64,000 bases of DNA from Syntrophothermus lipocalidus DSM 12680 (GCF_000092405.1 NC_014220.1:496001-560000); one strand, 5' to 3'; shown: positions 17,780-27,897, counted from the stretch's first letter. Notes: generated by a model from the letters alone, not told the origin. A program made the numbers and translations.

Positions 17780-17796
17780 TTGAGAGACTCTCTCAA
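17780..17796. promoter_or_regulatory. Palindromic upstream activating site
   Basis: TTGAGAGACTCTCTCAA is a 17-bp inverted repeat with an odd centre. An overlapping TCTCAATTTGAGA palindrome starts at 17773. The site lies about 110 bases upstream of the -24 element at 17668, a classical distance for an enhancer-binding protein. Binding by the product of the adjacent activator gene is inferred. Confidence 0.6.
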
Positions 17797-17874
17797 AACG
17801 GGAGAGGTGTCGAGGCCTACGATTCGGTGAGATTAACGGAAATGATGGATCCGATCATCCTTTTTTGCTAGTGT

Positions 17875-19260
17875 TTATCCGAGATTGTACTTTTTCAATT
17901 TGCGATACAGTACTGAACCATGCAGGCCCAAAAGCTTTGCGGTCTGGGCCTTATTATAATTAGTTTGTTTAAGCACCTGTCTTATCATCTCTTTTTCCAG
18001 CTGTTCAACCGCATCGGCCAAAGTTTCGCCCTTCTTATCGATAAGGATATTCTCTATGTTCTGCTTCTGCAAAGACGGGAAGTGCTTTGCAGTCAACTGC
18101 TTTTCATTATTAAGGTCGGCCAAGTTAATAGCGCGTTCCAAGAGGTTTTCTAGTTCGCGGACGTTACCCGGCCAGTGGTACTTTCTAAGCAATTGGATTG
18201 CTTCTGAAGATACGTTCGTCACATTGGTGTTAAGACGCTGGTTGAGACGAGGCAGAATAGCCTGAACTAAGAGCGGGATATCTTCGAGACGTTCGCGCAG
18301 TGGAGGGATATCGAGCACTACGACGTTCAACCGGTAATACAGGTCAGCACGAAACTTGCCCTGCTCAACTAAGTTTTCTAAATTGCAGTTGGTGGCAGCG
18401 ATTATGCGGACGTCCACGCGAACAGGCTTAGTGCCTCCCACCCTTTCAAACTCGCGCTCCTGCAAGACGGTGAGGAGTTTAGCCTGCATAGGCAGAGGCA
18501 TGTCCCCGATCTCATCGAGAAAAATAGTTCCTTTATTGGCAAGCTCGAACTTACCTGGTTTTCCACCTTTGCGGGCTCCGGTAAATGCCCCTTCTTCGTA
18601 ACCGAAAAGCTCAGATTCCAACAGGTGTTCCGGCAAAGCCGCGCAGTTTACCCGCACGAAAGGATAGTGAGCTCTAGGGCTGGAACGATGAATGGAGTGG
18701 GCAAACAGTTCTTTACCGGTCCCACTTTCCCCGGTAATGAGAACCGTAGAGCCGGTTTGGGCGACCTGTTCGGCCATAGACTTGAGCCGCGCCATTTTGC
18801 TGCTCTTGCCTACGATCACATCAAAGCAGTACTTGGGGCTGAATACACTTTTTATGGCATCCCGATAAAAAGCCAGTTCTTCTTCCAGGTCCGCCACTTT
18901 TTTGGCCAAGGCCTTGGCATCCCCAAGGTCCAAAAACAGGCTCTTGCCTACAGCTCCTATGAGGTCGCCTTCCTTGTTGTATATGGGGAACCTGGTAACG
19001 ATGAGGTCGTGACCGTTACAGGGCCAGTAATCGGCGATGTGAACTTCGCCGGTTTCCAGTATCTTTGGGAGTTGAGAGTTAGACGTAACGTCCATGATGT
19101 ACTTGCCGATAACTTCATCACGGGTTTTTCCAACGATATGGATATAAGTGTCATTGGCGACCGTAACATACCCGTTCTTGTCGACGATAACGATCCCCAT
19201 ATAAGGGTTTTGCACCAATGCAGCCACGATCTGGACAAAATCTGATGGCCACCCTTCCAC
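17875..19260 (-). CDS. PAS-containing sigma-54-dependent transcriptional activator
   Basis: A 461-residue enhancer-binding protein. An N-terminal PAS domain (about 10-115, [19 protein letters not shown]) is followed by the AAA+ domain with Walker A GESGTGKE, the sigma-54 contact loop GAFTGA and Walker [10 protein letters not shown]. The C-terminal Fis-type HTH ([17 protein letters not shown]) comes last. The intact GAFTGA loop means it should activate sigma-54 RNA polymerase. The GTG at 19260 is chosen for its AAAGGGGTGGAGG ribosome site; the frame is open 50 codons further to 19410 but without such a site. It lies directly upstream of the beta-oxidation operon and probably controls it. The gap 19261-19522 holds its own unidentified promoter. 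Confidence 0.9.
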   Translation of the reverse strand: MEGWPSDFVQIVAALVQNPYMGIVIVDKNGYVTVANDTYIHIVGKTRDEVIGKYIMDVTSNSQLPKILETGEVHIADYWPCNGHDLIVTRFPIYNKEGDLIGAVGKSLFLDLGDAKALAKKVADLEEELAFYRDAIKSVFSPKYCFDVIVGKSSKMARLKSMAEQVAQTGSTVLITGESGTGKELFAHSIHRSSPRAHYPFVRVNCAALPEHLLESELFGYEEGAFTGARKGGKPGKFELANKGTIFLDEIGDMPLPMQAKLLTVLQEREFERVGGTKPVRVDVRIIAATNCNLENLVEQGKFRADLYYRLNVVVLDIPPLRERLEDIPLLVQAILPRLNQRLNTNVTNVSSEAIQLLRKYHWPGNVRELENLLERAINLADLNNEKQLTAKHFPSLQKQNIENILIDKKGETLADAVEQLEKEMIRQVLKQTNYNKAQTAKLLGLHGSVLYRKLKKYNLG

Positions 19261-19522
19261 GAGCCTCCACCCCTTTCGCCCACCAAGGTGCGCAACATTT
19301 TTTAAATTCCCCCCTCGCCTCGGTTGCTGTGACTCCTGATTCTCTGTCTCTTTATTCTCTCTATCCTGACAAAATGAGCCGCGTTGTCTCCCGTTATCTT
19401 TGCGACCCAATTAATTAACCCGTTAACTATATGCTAGCACACGCGGTTGCGTATATACAACTATTGTGAAATTAGTAATTTGCTGCACACTTGACAAGGT
19501 TTACATGGCGAAGAACTGGACC

Positions 19523-19551
19523 TTGACGGAAAGGCTGGTTTTCTGTAAAAT
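19523..19551 (+). promoter_or_regulatory. Sigma-A promoter for tRNA-Gln (and possibly gatCAB)
   Basis: TTGACG (19523-19528) and TAAAAT (19546-19551) are separated by exactly 17 bases. The tRNA gene begins 30 bases later. Confidence 0.7.
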
Positions 19552-19580
19552 CAACGTGTGAACATCAATCTTCAAGTGAA

Positions 19581-19655
19581 TGGGGCGTCGCCAAGCGGTA
19601 AGGCACTGGACTCTGACTCCAGCATTCGAGGGTTCGAATCCTTCCGCCCCAGCCA
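19581..19655 (+). tRNA. tRNA-Gln (anticodon CUG)
   Basis: The acceptor strands TGGGGCG and CGCCCCA pair, the anticodon stem-loop is CTGGA-CTCTGAC-TCCAG (anticodon CTG, codon CAG), and the T-loop is GGTTCGAATCC. The 3' CCA is encoded (19653-19655). No glutaminyl-tRNA synthetase is seen; the adjacent gatCAB supplies the amidotransferase that converts Glu-tRNA(Gln) to Gln-tRNA(Gln). Confidence 0.95.
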
Positions 19656-19667
19656 TTGGCGATAAGG

Positions 19668-19697
19668 GTGTGCGTGAACGCACACTTTATTTTATAG
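19668..19697 (+). terminator. Terminator after tRNA-Gln
   Basis: GTGTGCG (19668-19674) and CGCACAC (19679-19685) form a 7-bp stem with a TGAA loop followed by TTTATTTTAT. Some read-through into gatC, 54 bases downstream, is possible since no separate promoter was seen. Confidence 0.75.
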
Positions 19698-19751
19698 TTG
19701 GGCTCGGATATAGGTTGCCGTGCAAGCAGGATAGCGGGAGGTCTAAAGTCC

Positions 19752-20039
19752 ATGCTACTGACCAGAGAAGAAGTTGAACATGTTGCAGCATTGGCTCGTT
19801 TGAAGTTGAGTGATGAAGAATTGGAGAGGTTTGCGGAGCAGTTGACAGCCATCCTCGATTACATGTCGCGGCTGAACGACCTCGATACCAGCAAGATTGA
19901 GCCTCTAACTCACGTCCTTCCTCTGAGTAATGTCTTTCGCGATGATGGGGTGAGCCCGGAAGAGACTAACAGGGATGATATACTGGCCAATGCTCCTCTA
20001 GAGGAAAACGGGTGTTTTAAAGTGCCCCGAATTGTGTGA
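19752..20039 (+). CDS. gatC: Aspartyl/glutamyl-tRNA amidotransferase subunit C
   Basis: A 95-residue protein matching GatC in full (LTREEVEHVAALARLKLSD at the N-terminus, TILDYM-like helix, KVPRIV at the end). It stabilises the GatA-GatB contact in the amidotransferase. The ATG at 19752 is chosen over an open extension to 19698 because GGGAGG lies 10 bases upstream and the family begins here. It is followed by gatA after 53 bases. Confidence 0.93.
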   Translation: MLLTREEVEHVAALARLKLSDEELERFAEQLTAILDYMSRLNDLDTSKIEPLTHVLPLSNVFRDDGVSPEETNRDDILANAPLEENGCFKVPRIV

Positions 20040-20092
20040 ATTTTCGCGATCGCAGCCGATAGCACTAACTTGTGCAGTGAGGAGGAAGTCAG

Positions 20093-21547
20093 GTGCGGCT
20101 ATGTGAATTGACTGCCCATGAATTGAAAGACATGCTGGCCCAAAGAGAGATTACGGCCCAAGACATAGTGGAATCATGCCTGGACCGCATAGGTGAAGTG
20201 GAAGAGAACATCAAAGCGTTTGTTACGTTGACTCCGGAGGCGGCGCGCGATTCCGCGCGCAAACTGCATGAAGAAGGCGGTTACAGAGGGTTGGCCGGCA
20301 TCCCATGTGGATTGAAGGACAATTTGTGCACCCGCGGCATAAGGACTACCTGTTCTTCCCGCATGCTCGAAAATTTTGTTCCCCCTTATGATGCTACGGT
20401 TGTTTCCAAACTTCGGGGAGAAAAGGCCGTATTCATGGGTAAGCTCAATATGGACGAGTTTGCCATGGGTTCTTCCACAGAGAACTCGGCTTTCTTCCCT
20501 ACTCGCAATCCCTGGGATCCGGAACGGGTTCCCGGTGGTTCTTCCGGTGGTTCGGCGGCTGCAGTTGCTGCCGGCGAGGTGATATACGCCCTCGGTTCTG
20601 ACACGGGTGGTTCCATACGGCAGCCGGCGTCGTTTTGCGGGGTTGTGGGTATGAAGCCTACATACGGAAGGGTTTCTCGCTATGGTTTGGTTGCCTTTGC
20701 ATCGTCTCTGGATCAGATAGGGACTTTGACCAAGGACGTGACCGACTGTGCCCTGGTGATGAATGTTATCGCCGGCCATGACAGGCTGGACTCCACAAGT
20801 ATCGACGCTCCTGTACCTGATTATACAAAGTTTTTAGTACCTGATATAAAGGGCTTTCGGATAGGTTATCCCCGCGAGTATTTTCAAGAGGGAGTAGACG
20901 ATGCGGTTAAGGAAACCATCAACCGGGCCATGCTGAAGATGGAAGAGATGGGGGCAGTGGTAGAAGAGACTTCCCTTCCGCATACCGAGTTCGCTTTACC
21001 TGCATACTACATCATTGCCCCGGCTGAGGCCAGCTCCAATTTGGCCAGGTTTGACGGGGTAAGATATGGGTTGAGAGATGTTAAGGCCGAAAGCGTTATC
21101 GACATGTTTGCCAGTTCCAGGGCCTTAGGCTTTGGGCCAGAAGTGAAAAGGCGAATAATGCTGGGGACCTATGCCCTTTCCTCTGGGTATTATGATGCGT
21201 ATTACCTTAAGGCTTTGAAGGTAAGACGGCTGATTAAGGAGGATTTCGATTGGGCTTTTGATAAATACGATGTTTTAGTGACTCCAACTGCTCCCACAGT
21301 TGCCTTTAAGCTTCATGAAAAAACGGATAATGTTCTGGCCATGTATATGTCTGACATAGCTACCATTCCCGTGAATCTAGCAGGATTGCCAGCTATGTCC
21401 ATACCCTGTGGATTTGTAAACGGGTTACCGGTTGGCTTACAAATAATCGGTAGGCCGCTGGAGGAGGGAACTTTGTTGAGGGTGGCATACGCTTTTGAAC
21501 AGAGTACAGGGATGGCTCGTTTGAGACCTCGGCTGGGGGTGAACTGA
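20093..21547 (+). CDS. gatA: Aspartyl/glutamyl-tRNA amidotransferase subunit A
   Basis: A 484-residue amidase-signature protein that hydrolyses glutamine and passes ammonia to GatB. The Ser-cisSer-Lys triad is visible: Lys75 (LKDN), Ser150 (GGSSGGS) and Ser174 ([11 protein letters not shown]), with the spacing seen in other GatA proteins. The GTG start follows GAGGAAGTCAG. The stop TGA is directly followed by the gatB start, indicating tight coupling. Confidence 0.96.
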   Translation: MRLCELTAHELKDMLAQREITAQDIVESCLDRIGEVEENIKAFVTLTPEAARDSARKLHEEGGYRGLAGIPCGLKDNLCTRGIRTTCSSRMLENFVPPYDATVVSKLRGEKAVFMGKLNMDEFAMGSSTENSAFFPTRNPWDPERVPGGSSGGSAAAVAAGEVIYALGSDTGGSIRQPASFCGVVGMKPTYGRVSRYGLVAFASSLDQIGTLTKDVTDCALVMNVIAGHDRLDSTSIDAPVPDYTKFLVPDIKGFRIGYPREYFQEGVDDAVKETINRAMLKMEEMGAVVEETSLPHTEFALPAYYIIAPAEASSNLARFDGVRYGLRDVKAESVIDMFASSRALGFGPEVKRRIMLGTYALSSGYYDAYYLKALKVRRLIKEDFDWAFDKYDVLVTPTAPTVAFKLHEKTDNVLAMYMSDIATIPVNLAGLPAMSIPCGFVNGLPVGLQIIGRPLEEGTLLRVAYAFEQSTGMARLRPRLGVN

Positions 21548-23002
21548 GTGCCGACAGGACGCTATGAGGCGGTAATAGGATTGGAAGTGCATGCCGAGCT
21601 GAGAACGGATTCGAAGATATTCTGTGCTTGTTCTACCCGTTTCGGGGCTGAACCGAATACTCAAGTATGTCCCATTTGTACAGGGATGCCCGGGGTTTTA
21701 CCCGTACTGAACCGTAAAGTAGTGGAATACGCGATAAAAACCGGCTTGGCTCTTAATTGTGAAATTGCGGAGTTCAGCAAGTTTGACCGCAAGAATTATT
21801 TTTACCCCGATTTGCCTAAAGCTTACCAGATATCGCAGTACGACCTTCCTATCTGTCGCAACGGTTATATTGATATAGAAGTCGAGGGGCGCAAAAAGAG
21901 AGTAGGGATTACCAGGGTGCATATGGAGGAGGATGCGGGAAAACTGTTACATCAAGGTACCATAGCCAGTACCCCGTATTCTCTGGTGGACCTTAACCGG
22001 TCCGGGGTGCCGCTCCTGGAGATCGTTTCGGAGCCGGACATGAGGAGTCCTGCCGAGGCCCGTCTTTACATGGAAAAACTGAGGTCCATTCTTCTTTTCC
22101 TGGGGGTATCGGACTGCCGGATGGAAGAAGGTTCCTTGCGCTGTGATGCCAACGTTTCGGTTCGCATACAGGGGCAGCAGGGGTTTGGGACCAAGACCGA
22201 GATAAAGAATTTGAACTCTTTCAAAGCCCTGGAAAGGGCTCTTGAGTATGAGATAAAACGGCAGATAGAGCTTTTGGAGGATGACGAGTCGGTGATTCAA
22301 GAAACCAGAACCTGGGATGAATCGCAACAAGCGACTCTTTCGATGCGCTCGAAAGAAGAAGCTCAGGACTACCGTTATTTTCCGGATCCCGACCTGGTTC
22401 CTCTAATCATCGATAGGGGATGGGTTGAAGAGGTACGATCGAGTTTGCCCGAGCTTCCTGATGCTGCTCGCGAACGCCTTATGAGACAGTTCAACTTGCC
22501 CGAATATGATGCCAACTTACTTACGATGACCAAGGACACGCTTGATTTTTTTGATGAATGTATGCAGTATTATCAAGACGCTAAGACTGTATCCAACTGG
22601 ATAATGGGAGAATTGAGCCGGCTCTTGAACCAGCACAACCTAGAGCTGAAAGATGCGAAGATCAAACCGGCTCATTTGACGGAAATGCTGAAAATGATTG
22701 ATAGCGGCCAGATAAGCGGAAAAATGGCCAAAACGGTATTTGAGGAAATGTTTGTTAGTGGGAAATCTCCCGAAACCGTGGTTAGGGAAAAGGGAATGGT
22801 ACAGATATCGGATGAGGCTGCTTTGGAACCTGTCATCGCCCGTATCATAGCTGAGAACTCAGGGGTCGTGGAGGATTATCGCAAAGGAAAAGAAAAGGCT
22901 TTTGGTTTCTTGGTAGGGCAGGTAATGAAGGCAACCCGGGGCCAGGCAAACCCGAAGGTTGTCAATGACATATTAAGAAGGATGCTCGTAGATGGTCAGT
23001 GA
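21548..23002 (+). CDS. gatB: Aspartyl/glutamyl-tRNA amidotransferase subunit B
   Basis: A 484-residue protein with the GatB catalytic core ([52 protein letters not shown]) and the C-terminal YqeY-like tRNA-binding domain ending in [16 protein letters not shown]. It phosphorylates and amidates misacylated Glu-tRNA(Gln) (and perhaps Asp-tRNA(Asn)). It begins directly at the gatA stop. Length is normal. The Zn ligands CACS and CPIC are present. Confidence 0.96.
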   Translation: MPTGRYEAVIGLEVHAELRTDSKIFCACSTRFGAEPNTQVCPICTGMPGVLPVLNRKVVEYAIKTGLALNCEIAEFSKFDRKNYFYPDLPKAYQISQYDLPICRNGYIDIEVEGRKKRVGITRVHMEEDAGKLLHQGTIASTPYSLVDLNRSGVPLLEIVSEPDMRSPAEARLYMEKLRSILLFLGVSDCRMEEGSLRCDANVSVRIQGQQGFGTKTEIKNLNSFKALERALEYEIKRQIELLEDDESVIQETRTWDESQQATLSMRSKEEAQDYRYFPDPDLVPLIIDRGWVEEVRSSLPELPDAARERLMRQFNLPEYDANLLTMTKDTLDFFDECMQYYQDAKTVSNWIMGELSRLLNQHNLELKDAKIKPAHLTEMLKMIDSGQISGKMAKTVFEEMFVSGKSPETVVREKGMVQISDEAALEPVIARIIAENSGVVEDYRKGKEKAFGFLVGQVMKATRGQANPKVVNDILRRMLVDGQ

Positions 23003-23063
23003 ATCGATAGCTGGTAATAGGCAAACGTCTTACCGAACAACGGAAGGGAAAGGAGTGACAGGT

Positions 23064-24245
23064 TTGACCAAAAGTTCGCTGAGCAAAGACTGGTTTCTGG
23101 CGAAGGACGCTAAGATTTACATCGTAGACACAACTTTACGCGACGGAGAACAGACGGCTGGAGTTGTCTTCGCTAACCAGGAAAAGATCCGCATAGCTAA
23201 ATACCTCGACGAAATAGGGGTAGACCAGATCGAGGCCGGGATACCCGTTATGGGAGGACACGAAAAGGAGTGTGTCAAGCAGATAGTATCCCTGGGACTG
23301 AGAGCTAGTATTATGGCCTGGAATCGGGCTGCCATATCGGACTTGAAACATTCTCTTGACTGCGGCGTGGATGCGGTAGCGATATCCATATCGACTTCCG
23401 ATATTCACATCGAGCACAAGCTTAAGACCACGAGGGAAGATGTTTTACGGAGGATGTCAGAGGCGGTCTCGTTTGCCAAAGACCACGGTCTCTACGTTTC
23501 GGTCAACGCGGAAGACGCATCCCGTACCAATATGGAGTTTCTTATCGAGTTCGCCCTAACCGCCAAACACTGCGGGGCAAACAGGTTGCGCTTTTGCGAT
23601 ACAGTAGGTATCCTGGATCCTTTAACTACTTTTCGTAAGATCAAGACCTTGCGAGACGCTATCGAGATGGATATCGAGATGCACACCCATAACGACTTTG
23701 GAATGGCTACTGCTAACGCTATAGCCGGGGTTTATGCGGGGGCTAACCACGTAGGGGTCACGGTAAACGGCCTTGGTGAGAGAGCCGGAAACGCTTGCCT
23801 GCAGGAAGTGGTAATGGCTTTGAAGTATCTCATGAACGTGGACCTGAACTTCAAGACTGAGAAATTCAGGGAAGTTGCCTTGTACGTGGCCCAGGCTGCA
23901 GGGAGAAAGGTGCCTCCCAGCAAGCCGATTGTCGGGTCTAACATTTTCGCCCACGAGTCGGGTATTCACGGCGATGGCGTGCTCAAAAACCCGTTGACAT
24001 ATGAGGTATTTAAACCGGAAGAAGTAGGATTGGAGAGGCAAATAGTCATTGGCAAACATTCGGGCACGGCGGCACTGAAGGCTAAATTCCGCGAGTACGG
24101 TTTAGAATTGGGCGACGAGGATGCAGAAAACATTTTAGAAAGGGTCAGGGCAACTGCGGTTGATCTCAAACGTTCGCTCTTTGATAAGGAACTGGTTTAC
24201 ATCTACGAAGACTACATGAAGGAGAGAGGGAGAAACGTTGGGTAA
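23064..24245 (+). CDS. Homocitrate synthase-family enzyme, probably Re-citrate synthase
   Basis: A 393-residue DRE-TIM metallolyase: DTTLRDGEQTAG near residues 22-33, the metal-binding MHTHNDFG, and the C-terminal GSNIFAHESGIHGDG. The catalytic part resembles NifV and LeuA; no long LeuA-type regulatory domain remains. The next genes are a two-subunit aconitase-family enzyme and an NADP-type isocitrate dehydrogenase, and no ordinary citrate synthase is seen. The best reading is Re-face citrate synthase (acetyl-CoA + oxaloacetate to citrate), as shown for a homologous family member in Clostridium kluyveri. True homocitrate synthesis is the alternative. The TTG at 23064 follows AAAGGAGTGA; the open frame upstream overlaps gatB. 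Confidence 0.8.
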   Translation: MTKSSLSKDWFLAKDAKIYIVDTTLRDGEQTAGVVFANQEKIRIAKYLDEIGVDQIEAGIPVMGGHEKECVKQIVSLGLRASIMAWNRAAISDLKHSLDCGVDAVAISISTSDIHIEHKLKTTREDVLRRMSEAVSFAKDHGLYVSVNAEDASRTNMEFLIEFALTAKHCGANRLRFCDTVGILDPLTTFRKIKTLRDAIEMDIEMHTHNDFGMATANAIAGVYAGANHVGVTVNGLGERAGNACLQEVVMALKYLMNVDLNFKTEKFREVALYVAQAAGRKVPPSKPIVGSNIFAHESGIHGDGVLKNPLTYEVFKPEEVGLERQIVIGKHSGTAALKAKFREYGLELGDEDAENILERVRATAVDLKRSLFDKELVYIYEDYMKERGRNVG

Positions 24246-25494
24246 GACTATAGCGGAAAAGATACTGTCGGCCAAAAGCGGGCAGGATGCTAGGGCTAAT
24301 GAAATCGTGGTAGCGGATCTTGACTTCGTCATGGGGCAGGACGGCACGTCGCCCCTGGCTATTCAGGCCTTTGAGGAGATGCAAGGAGACGGACCGTTTG
24401 ACCCGCGCCGCGTGGCGATGGTTATTGATCACAGCGCGCCCAGTCCTTTGGAAGGGGTCTCGCGTCTCCACGCCAAGATGAGGGATTTTGCACGCCGCTA
24501 CGGCATTATCCTGTACGACATCGGTGAGGGTGTATGTCACCAGCTGCTTCCTGAAAAGGGTCATGTGGGGCCGGGTAGCTTAGTCATCGGGGCTGATTCT
24601 CATACGTGTACTTACGGGGCCATCAACGCTTTTGCCACCGGGGTGGGGTCAACCGATCTGGCGGCGGGAATTATCTCGGGCAAGATGTGGTTCAAGGTTC
24701 CAGAAACGATAAAGTTTGTGATCAACGGTAGGCTACCTAAAGGAGTATATTCCAAAGACCTCATCCTCTATCTCATTGGAGACGTGACTGCCGATGGTGC
24801 CACTTACATGGCGGCCGAGTATACGGGTGAAGCGATCAAAACCTTGTCCGTGGAAGCTCGTTTTACCATCAGCAACATGGCCATAGAAATGGGAGCCAAA
24901 GTAGGGCTGATGGAAGCCGACGAGAAAACAATGGAATGGGTGAGAAAGCACACTGATCGGACCTTCGAACCGGTTGAAGCGGACCCGGACGCTGCATATG
25001 CAGCTGTCAAGGAATATGACGTGTCAGAACTGGAACCCCAAGTAGCCAAACCACACACCGTTGACAATGTGGTTCCGGTAAGTCAAGTTGCAGGAACTCC
25101 GGTGCAGCAAGGAGTAATAGGAACGTGCACGAACGGTCGTTTAGAAGATCTTAGAGTCGCAGCCAGCATACTGGAGGGGAGAAAAATACATCCCAACTTC
25201 AGGTTGATCGTAGCTCCTGCTTCGCGCCAGGTTATGCTCGATGCCATAAGAGAGGGAGTACTGCAAACTTTGATTGAGGCCGGAGCAGCGGTGGTTACGC
25301 CCGGATGCGGGCCTTGTGTGGGTACCCATAACGGGATTCCTTCTGATGGCGAAAGTGTAATTTCTACAGCTAACCGTAACTTCAAAGGACGGATGGGAAA
25401 CAACAAGGCCTTCATATACTTGGGCTCGCCTGCGACGGTAGCAGCGTCTGCCATTACTGGCATTATTACCGATCCTAGGGAATTCTTAAAATAG
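24238..25494 (+). CDS. Aconitase/isopropylmalate isomerase-family large subunit, probable aconitase
   Basis: A 418-residue protein of LeuC/HacA size. The [4Fe-4S] ligands are Cys297 (IGTCTNGR), Cys357 and Cys360 (PGCGPCVG). It overlaps the upstream synthase by 8 bases (TTG start inside its last codons, ribosome site GGGAGAA), so translation is coupled. With the small subunit at 25510 it forms a hydro-lyase that isomerises a tricarboxylic acid. The context with isocitrate dehydrogenase favours citrate to isocitrate. LeuC-like family membership alone would also allow 3-isopropylmalate or homoaconitate. Confidence 0.85.
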   Translation: MGKTIAEKILSAKSGQDARANEIVVADLDFVMGQDGTSPLAIQAFEEMQGDGPFDPRRVAMVIDHSAPSPLEGVSRLHAKMRDFARRYGIILYDIGEGVCHQLLPEKGHVGPGSLVIGADSHTCTYGAINAFATGVGSTDLAAGIISGKMWFKVPETIKFVINGRLPKGVYSKDLILYLIGDVTADGATYMAAEYTGEAIKTLSVEARFTISNMAIEMGAKVGLMEADEKTMEWVRKHTDRTFEPVEADPDAAYAAVKEYDVSELEPQVAKPHTVDNVVPVSQVAGTPVQQGVIGTCTNGRLEDLRVAASILEGRKIHPNFRLIVAPASRQVMLDAIREGVLQTLIEAGAAVVTPGCGPCVGTHNGIPSDGESVISTANRNFKGRMGNNKAFIYLGSPATVAASAITGIITDPREFLK

Positions 25495-25509
25495 GAGGAT
25501 TAGTCTGCT

Positions 25510-26010
25510 ATGGAACTTAGAGGGAAAGCACACAAGTTCGGTGATGATGTCAACACCGACTACATAATCTCGGGACGGTATAAGTTTAAAACCTTAGACA
25601 TGACAGAGCTGGCCAAGCACGTTATGGAGGACCTGGATCCCGATTTTTATTCGAAGGTTCAAAAGGGAGATATGATAGTTGCTGGGAAGAACTTCGGCTG
25701 CGGGTCGTCACGTGAACAGGCTCCATGGGCAATCATACATGCCGGTATCAGCGCGGTCCTGGCCAAGTCCTTTGCCCGCATTTTTTATCGCAACTGCATC
25801 AACACCGGGTTGCCTCTTATCGAGTGCGATACCGACCGCATTGAGCCGGGGGACGAGCTCGAGGTGGATCTGGAACGAGGGGTAATTTCTAATTTAACCC
25901 AGGGAACTGAGATTCCGATAAAGCCGTTGCCCAAGGTTATGATCAAGATCCTCTCGGACGGGGGGCTGGTGGAACACTTCAAGAAATACGGCACGTTCAA
26001 TTTTGACTGA
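25510..26010 (+). CDS. Aconitase/isopropylmalate isomerase-family small subunit
   Basis: A 166-residue swivel domain of LeuD type: [13 protein letters not shown] near the N-terminus, then [17 protein letters not shown], the substrate-carboxylate-binding loop. It begins 15 bases after the large subunit behind AGGAGG and completes the active site of the hydro-lyase. YKF in the loop after SGR differs from typical LeuD (usually YL or FL). This loop often decides substrate choice, but I cannot assign specificity from it with confidence. Confidence 0.85.
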   Translation: MELRGKAHKFGDDVNTDYIISGRYKFKTLDMTELAKHVMEDLDPDFYSKVQKGDMIVAGKNFGCGSSREQAPWAIIHAGISAVLAKSFARIFYRNCINTGLPLIECDTDRIEPGDELEVDLERGVISNLTQGTEIPIKPLPKVMIKILSDGGLVEHFKKYGTFNFD

Positions 26011-26168
26011 CGGACAGCTTACAGTTCTCAGTTTATCATTCTTAATTCTGCATTCTAGATTCTCAATTACTTCCTGGCTCAGCTGAAACTTTTGCCTACG
26101 AAGACATCGGGCGGTATAGCTCGTTGACTTCAATCGGTAACGAGTAAACGTTATAAGGGGTGAATATT

Positions 26169-27437
26169 TTGGTCGAGGGTGAAAAAATCAGGGTGGTCAA
26201 CGGAGCGCTGCAGGTTCCGGATAATCCGATAATTCCTTTTATTATCGGTGATGGTACCGGGCCCGATATATGGGCAGCAGCATCAAGGGTACTCGAGGCT
26301 GCGGTAGAAAGAGCATATCAGGGCAAGAAAAAAATTGTATGGAAAGAGATTCTCGCGGGTGAAAAGGCTTTTAACTTGATAGGACAGTGGCTTCCTCAGG
26401 AAACCATAGATACCATCAGGGAGTACGTTATAGCAATAAAAGGGCCACTTACTACTCCTATAGGTGGCGGCATCCGTTCTCTGAACGTGGCTTTGCGGCA
26501 AGAGCTGGATCTATATGCCTGTGTTAGACCGGTGCGTTATTTCAAAGGAGTACCATCTCCGGTCAAAAGGCCCGAGGACACGGACATGGTGATATTTAGA
26601 GAAAATACAGAAGACATCTATGCAGGCATCGAGTGGCCAAAAGGGTCGGAAGAGGTCAAGAAGGTCATAAGGTTCTTAAAAGACGAAATGGGAGTGAAAA
26701 ACATAAGGTTTCCCGAAACATCGGCCATTGGCATAAAGCCCATATCGGAAGAAGGGAGCAAGAGGCTGGTTCGAGCGGCAATAAGGTATGCGCTGAGCGA
26801 AGGACGAAAGAGCGTGACCCTGGTTCACAAGGGGAACATTATGAAGTTTACTGAGGGAGGCTTCAAGAACTGGGGGTACGAAGTAGCGGAACAGGAGTTT
26901 GGGGACCACGTCTTTACCTGGAACCAGTACGATGAGATCAAGGAACGTAAAGGAGAAAAAGCAGCTAATGAGGCTCAAGCAGAGGCTGAGGCCCAGGGCA
27001 AGCTCATAGTTAAGGACGTAATTGCCGATATCTTTTTGCAGCAGATACTGACCCGTCCTCGAGAATTCGATGTTATAGCTACTATGAACCTCAATGGTGA
27101 TTACATTTCTGATGCGTTAGCCGCGCAGGTAGGGGGGATTGGAATTGCCCCAGGAGCTAACATCAACTATGATACTGGACATGCGGTATTTGAAGCAACC
27201 CACGGAACAGCTCCCAAATACGCCGGGCTGGACAAGGTCAATCCTTCCTCGGTTCTTTTGTCAGGGGAAATGATGTTGCGGCACTTGGGATGGCATGAAG
27301 CCGCGGATCTCATTATAGGAGCTGTGGAAAGAACCATAGCGAGTAAGATCGTGACCTATGACTTTGCCCGGTTGATGGAGGGCGCAACCGAAGTAAAATG
27401 CTCGGAATTCGGGGATGCTCTAATTCAAAACCTGTAG
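26169..27437 (+). CDS. icd: NADP-dependent isocitrate dehydrogenase
   Basis: A 422-residue enzyme of the E. coli Icd type, converting isocitrate to 2-oxoglutarate. The substrate loop [13 protein letters not shown] includes the serine that is phosphorylated in E. coli. [14 protein letters not shown] and VTYDFARLM carry the Lys-Tyr-Val and Tyr/Arg residues that select NADP. The TTG at 26169 is preferred because ATAAGGGGTG lies 8 bases upstream; a GTG at 26160 overlaps that site. It is 158 bases after the aconitase small subunit with no terminator between, so it is probably in the same operon. The product feeds glutamate synthesis. Confidence 0.93.
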   Translation: MVEGEKIRVVNGALQVPDNPIIPFIIGDGTGPDIWAAASRVLEAAVERAYQGKKKIVWKEILAGEKAFNLIGQWLPQETIDTIREYVIAIKGPLTTPIGGGIRSLNVALRQELDLYACVRPVRYFKGVPSPVKRPEDTDMVIFRENTEDIYAGIEWPKGSEEVKKVIRFLKDEMGVKNIRFPETSAIGIKPISEEGSKRLVRAAIRYALSEGRKSVTLVHKGNIMKFTEGGFKNWGYEVAEQEFGDHVFTWNQYDEIKERKGEKAANEAQAEAEAQGKLIVKDVIADIFLQQILTRPREFDVIATMNLNGDYISDALAAQVGGIGIAPGANINYDTGHAVFEATHGTAPKYAGLDKVNPSSVLLSGEMMLRHLGWHEAADLIIGAVERTIASKIVTYDFARLMEGATEVKCSEFGDALIQNL

Positions 27438-27481
27438 CCCTTTGGATAGAACAAAATTGAGAAATACAGGATTAAGAGGAA

Positions 27482-27510
27482 AACCTGGCCAGGCCAGGTT
27501 TTTTTATTTG
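27482..27510 (+). terminator. Terminator of the 2-oxoglutarate operon
   Basis: AACCTGG (27482-27488) pairs with CCAGGTT (27494-27500) around a 5-base loop and is followed by a run of seven T. It lies 45 bases after icd. Confidence 0.9.
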
Positions 27511-27574
27511 CTCATAAAACACAGAGGGTATGACAAAAAATAAATTTGAATTCAGATCAAAGGAGGCGAAAAAG

Positions 27575-27877
27575 ATGGCTAGCGAAATCAGAATGCAAGG
27601 TGGAGTTGTGGCCAGCCCGTACCCGGTCAACACCGGGGAAAATCTAAAAATAATTTATAACGGGTTATTGGCACAGAGTGGAGCCGACCGGGTCTTTTTG
27701 CACATGGGTTACGGACCTTCCACCCATTGGGCGAGCATCCATGACCAGGAGATGATGCGGACAGATCGCGGGTTCGAAACTACCTTGAAGGTAGAGAGAC
27801 CTGACCGTATCAACTTTTGTTTCAAAGACTCGGCCAACAATTGGGATAACAACAACGGTATGAATTGGAGTGTGTGA
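27575..27877 (+). CDS. Stand-alone CBM25-like carbohydrate-binding protein (copy 1)
   Basis: A 100-residue protein made of one starch/glycogen-binding-like beta-sandwich. It shows GENLKIIYNGLL, the aromatic VFLHMGYGPSTHWAS, and NFCFKDSANNWDNNNGMNW, the WDNN hallmark of CBM25/CBM53. It has no signal peptide and no catalytic domain, so it should stay in the cytoplasm. The ATG at 27575 follows AAAGGAGGCGAAAA. A paralogue follows after 20 bases. The neighbouring glycosyltransferase and glgA suggest glycogen or another alpha-glucan as ligand. CBM25 membership is from motif memory. Confidence 0.8.
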   Translation: MASEIRMQGGVVASPYPVNTGENLKIIYNGLLAQSGADRVFLHMGYGPSTHWASIHDQEMMRTDRGFETTLKVERPDRINFCFKDSANNWDNNNGMNWSV

Positions 27878-27897
27878 ACCGAAGAGGAGGCCATGGC

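Noticed and set aside
19261-19410. 50-codon extension of the sigma-54 activator
   Set aside because: There is no ribosome site at the TTG at 19410, the composition is Gln/Arg/Gly-rich and unlike an activator N-terminus, and the GTG at 19260 has a good site.
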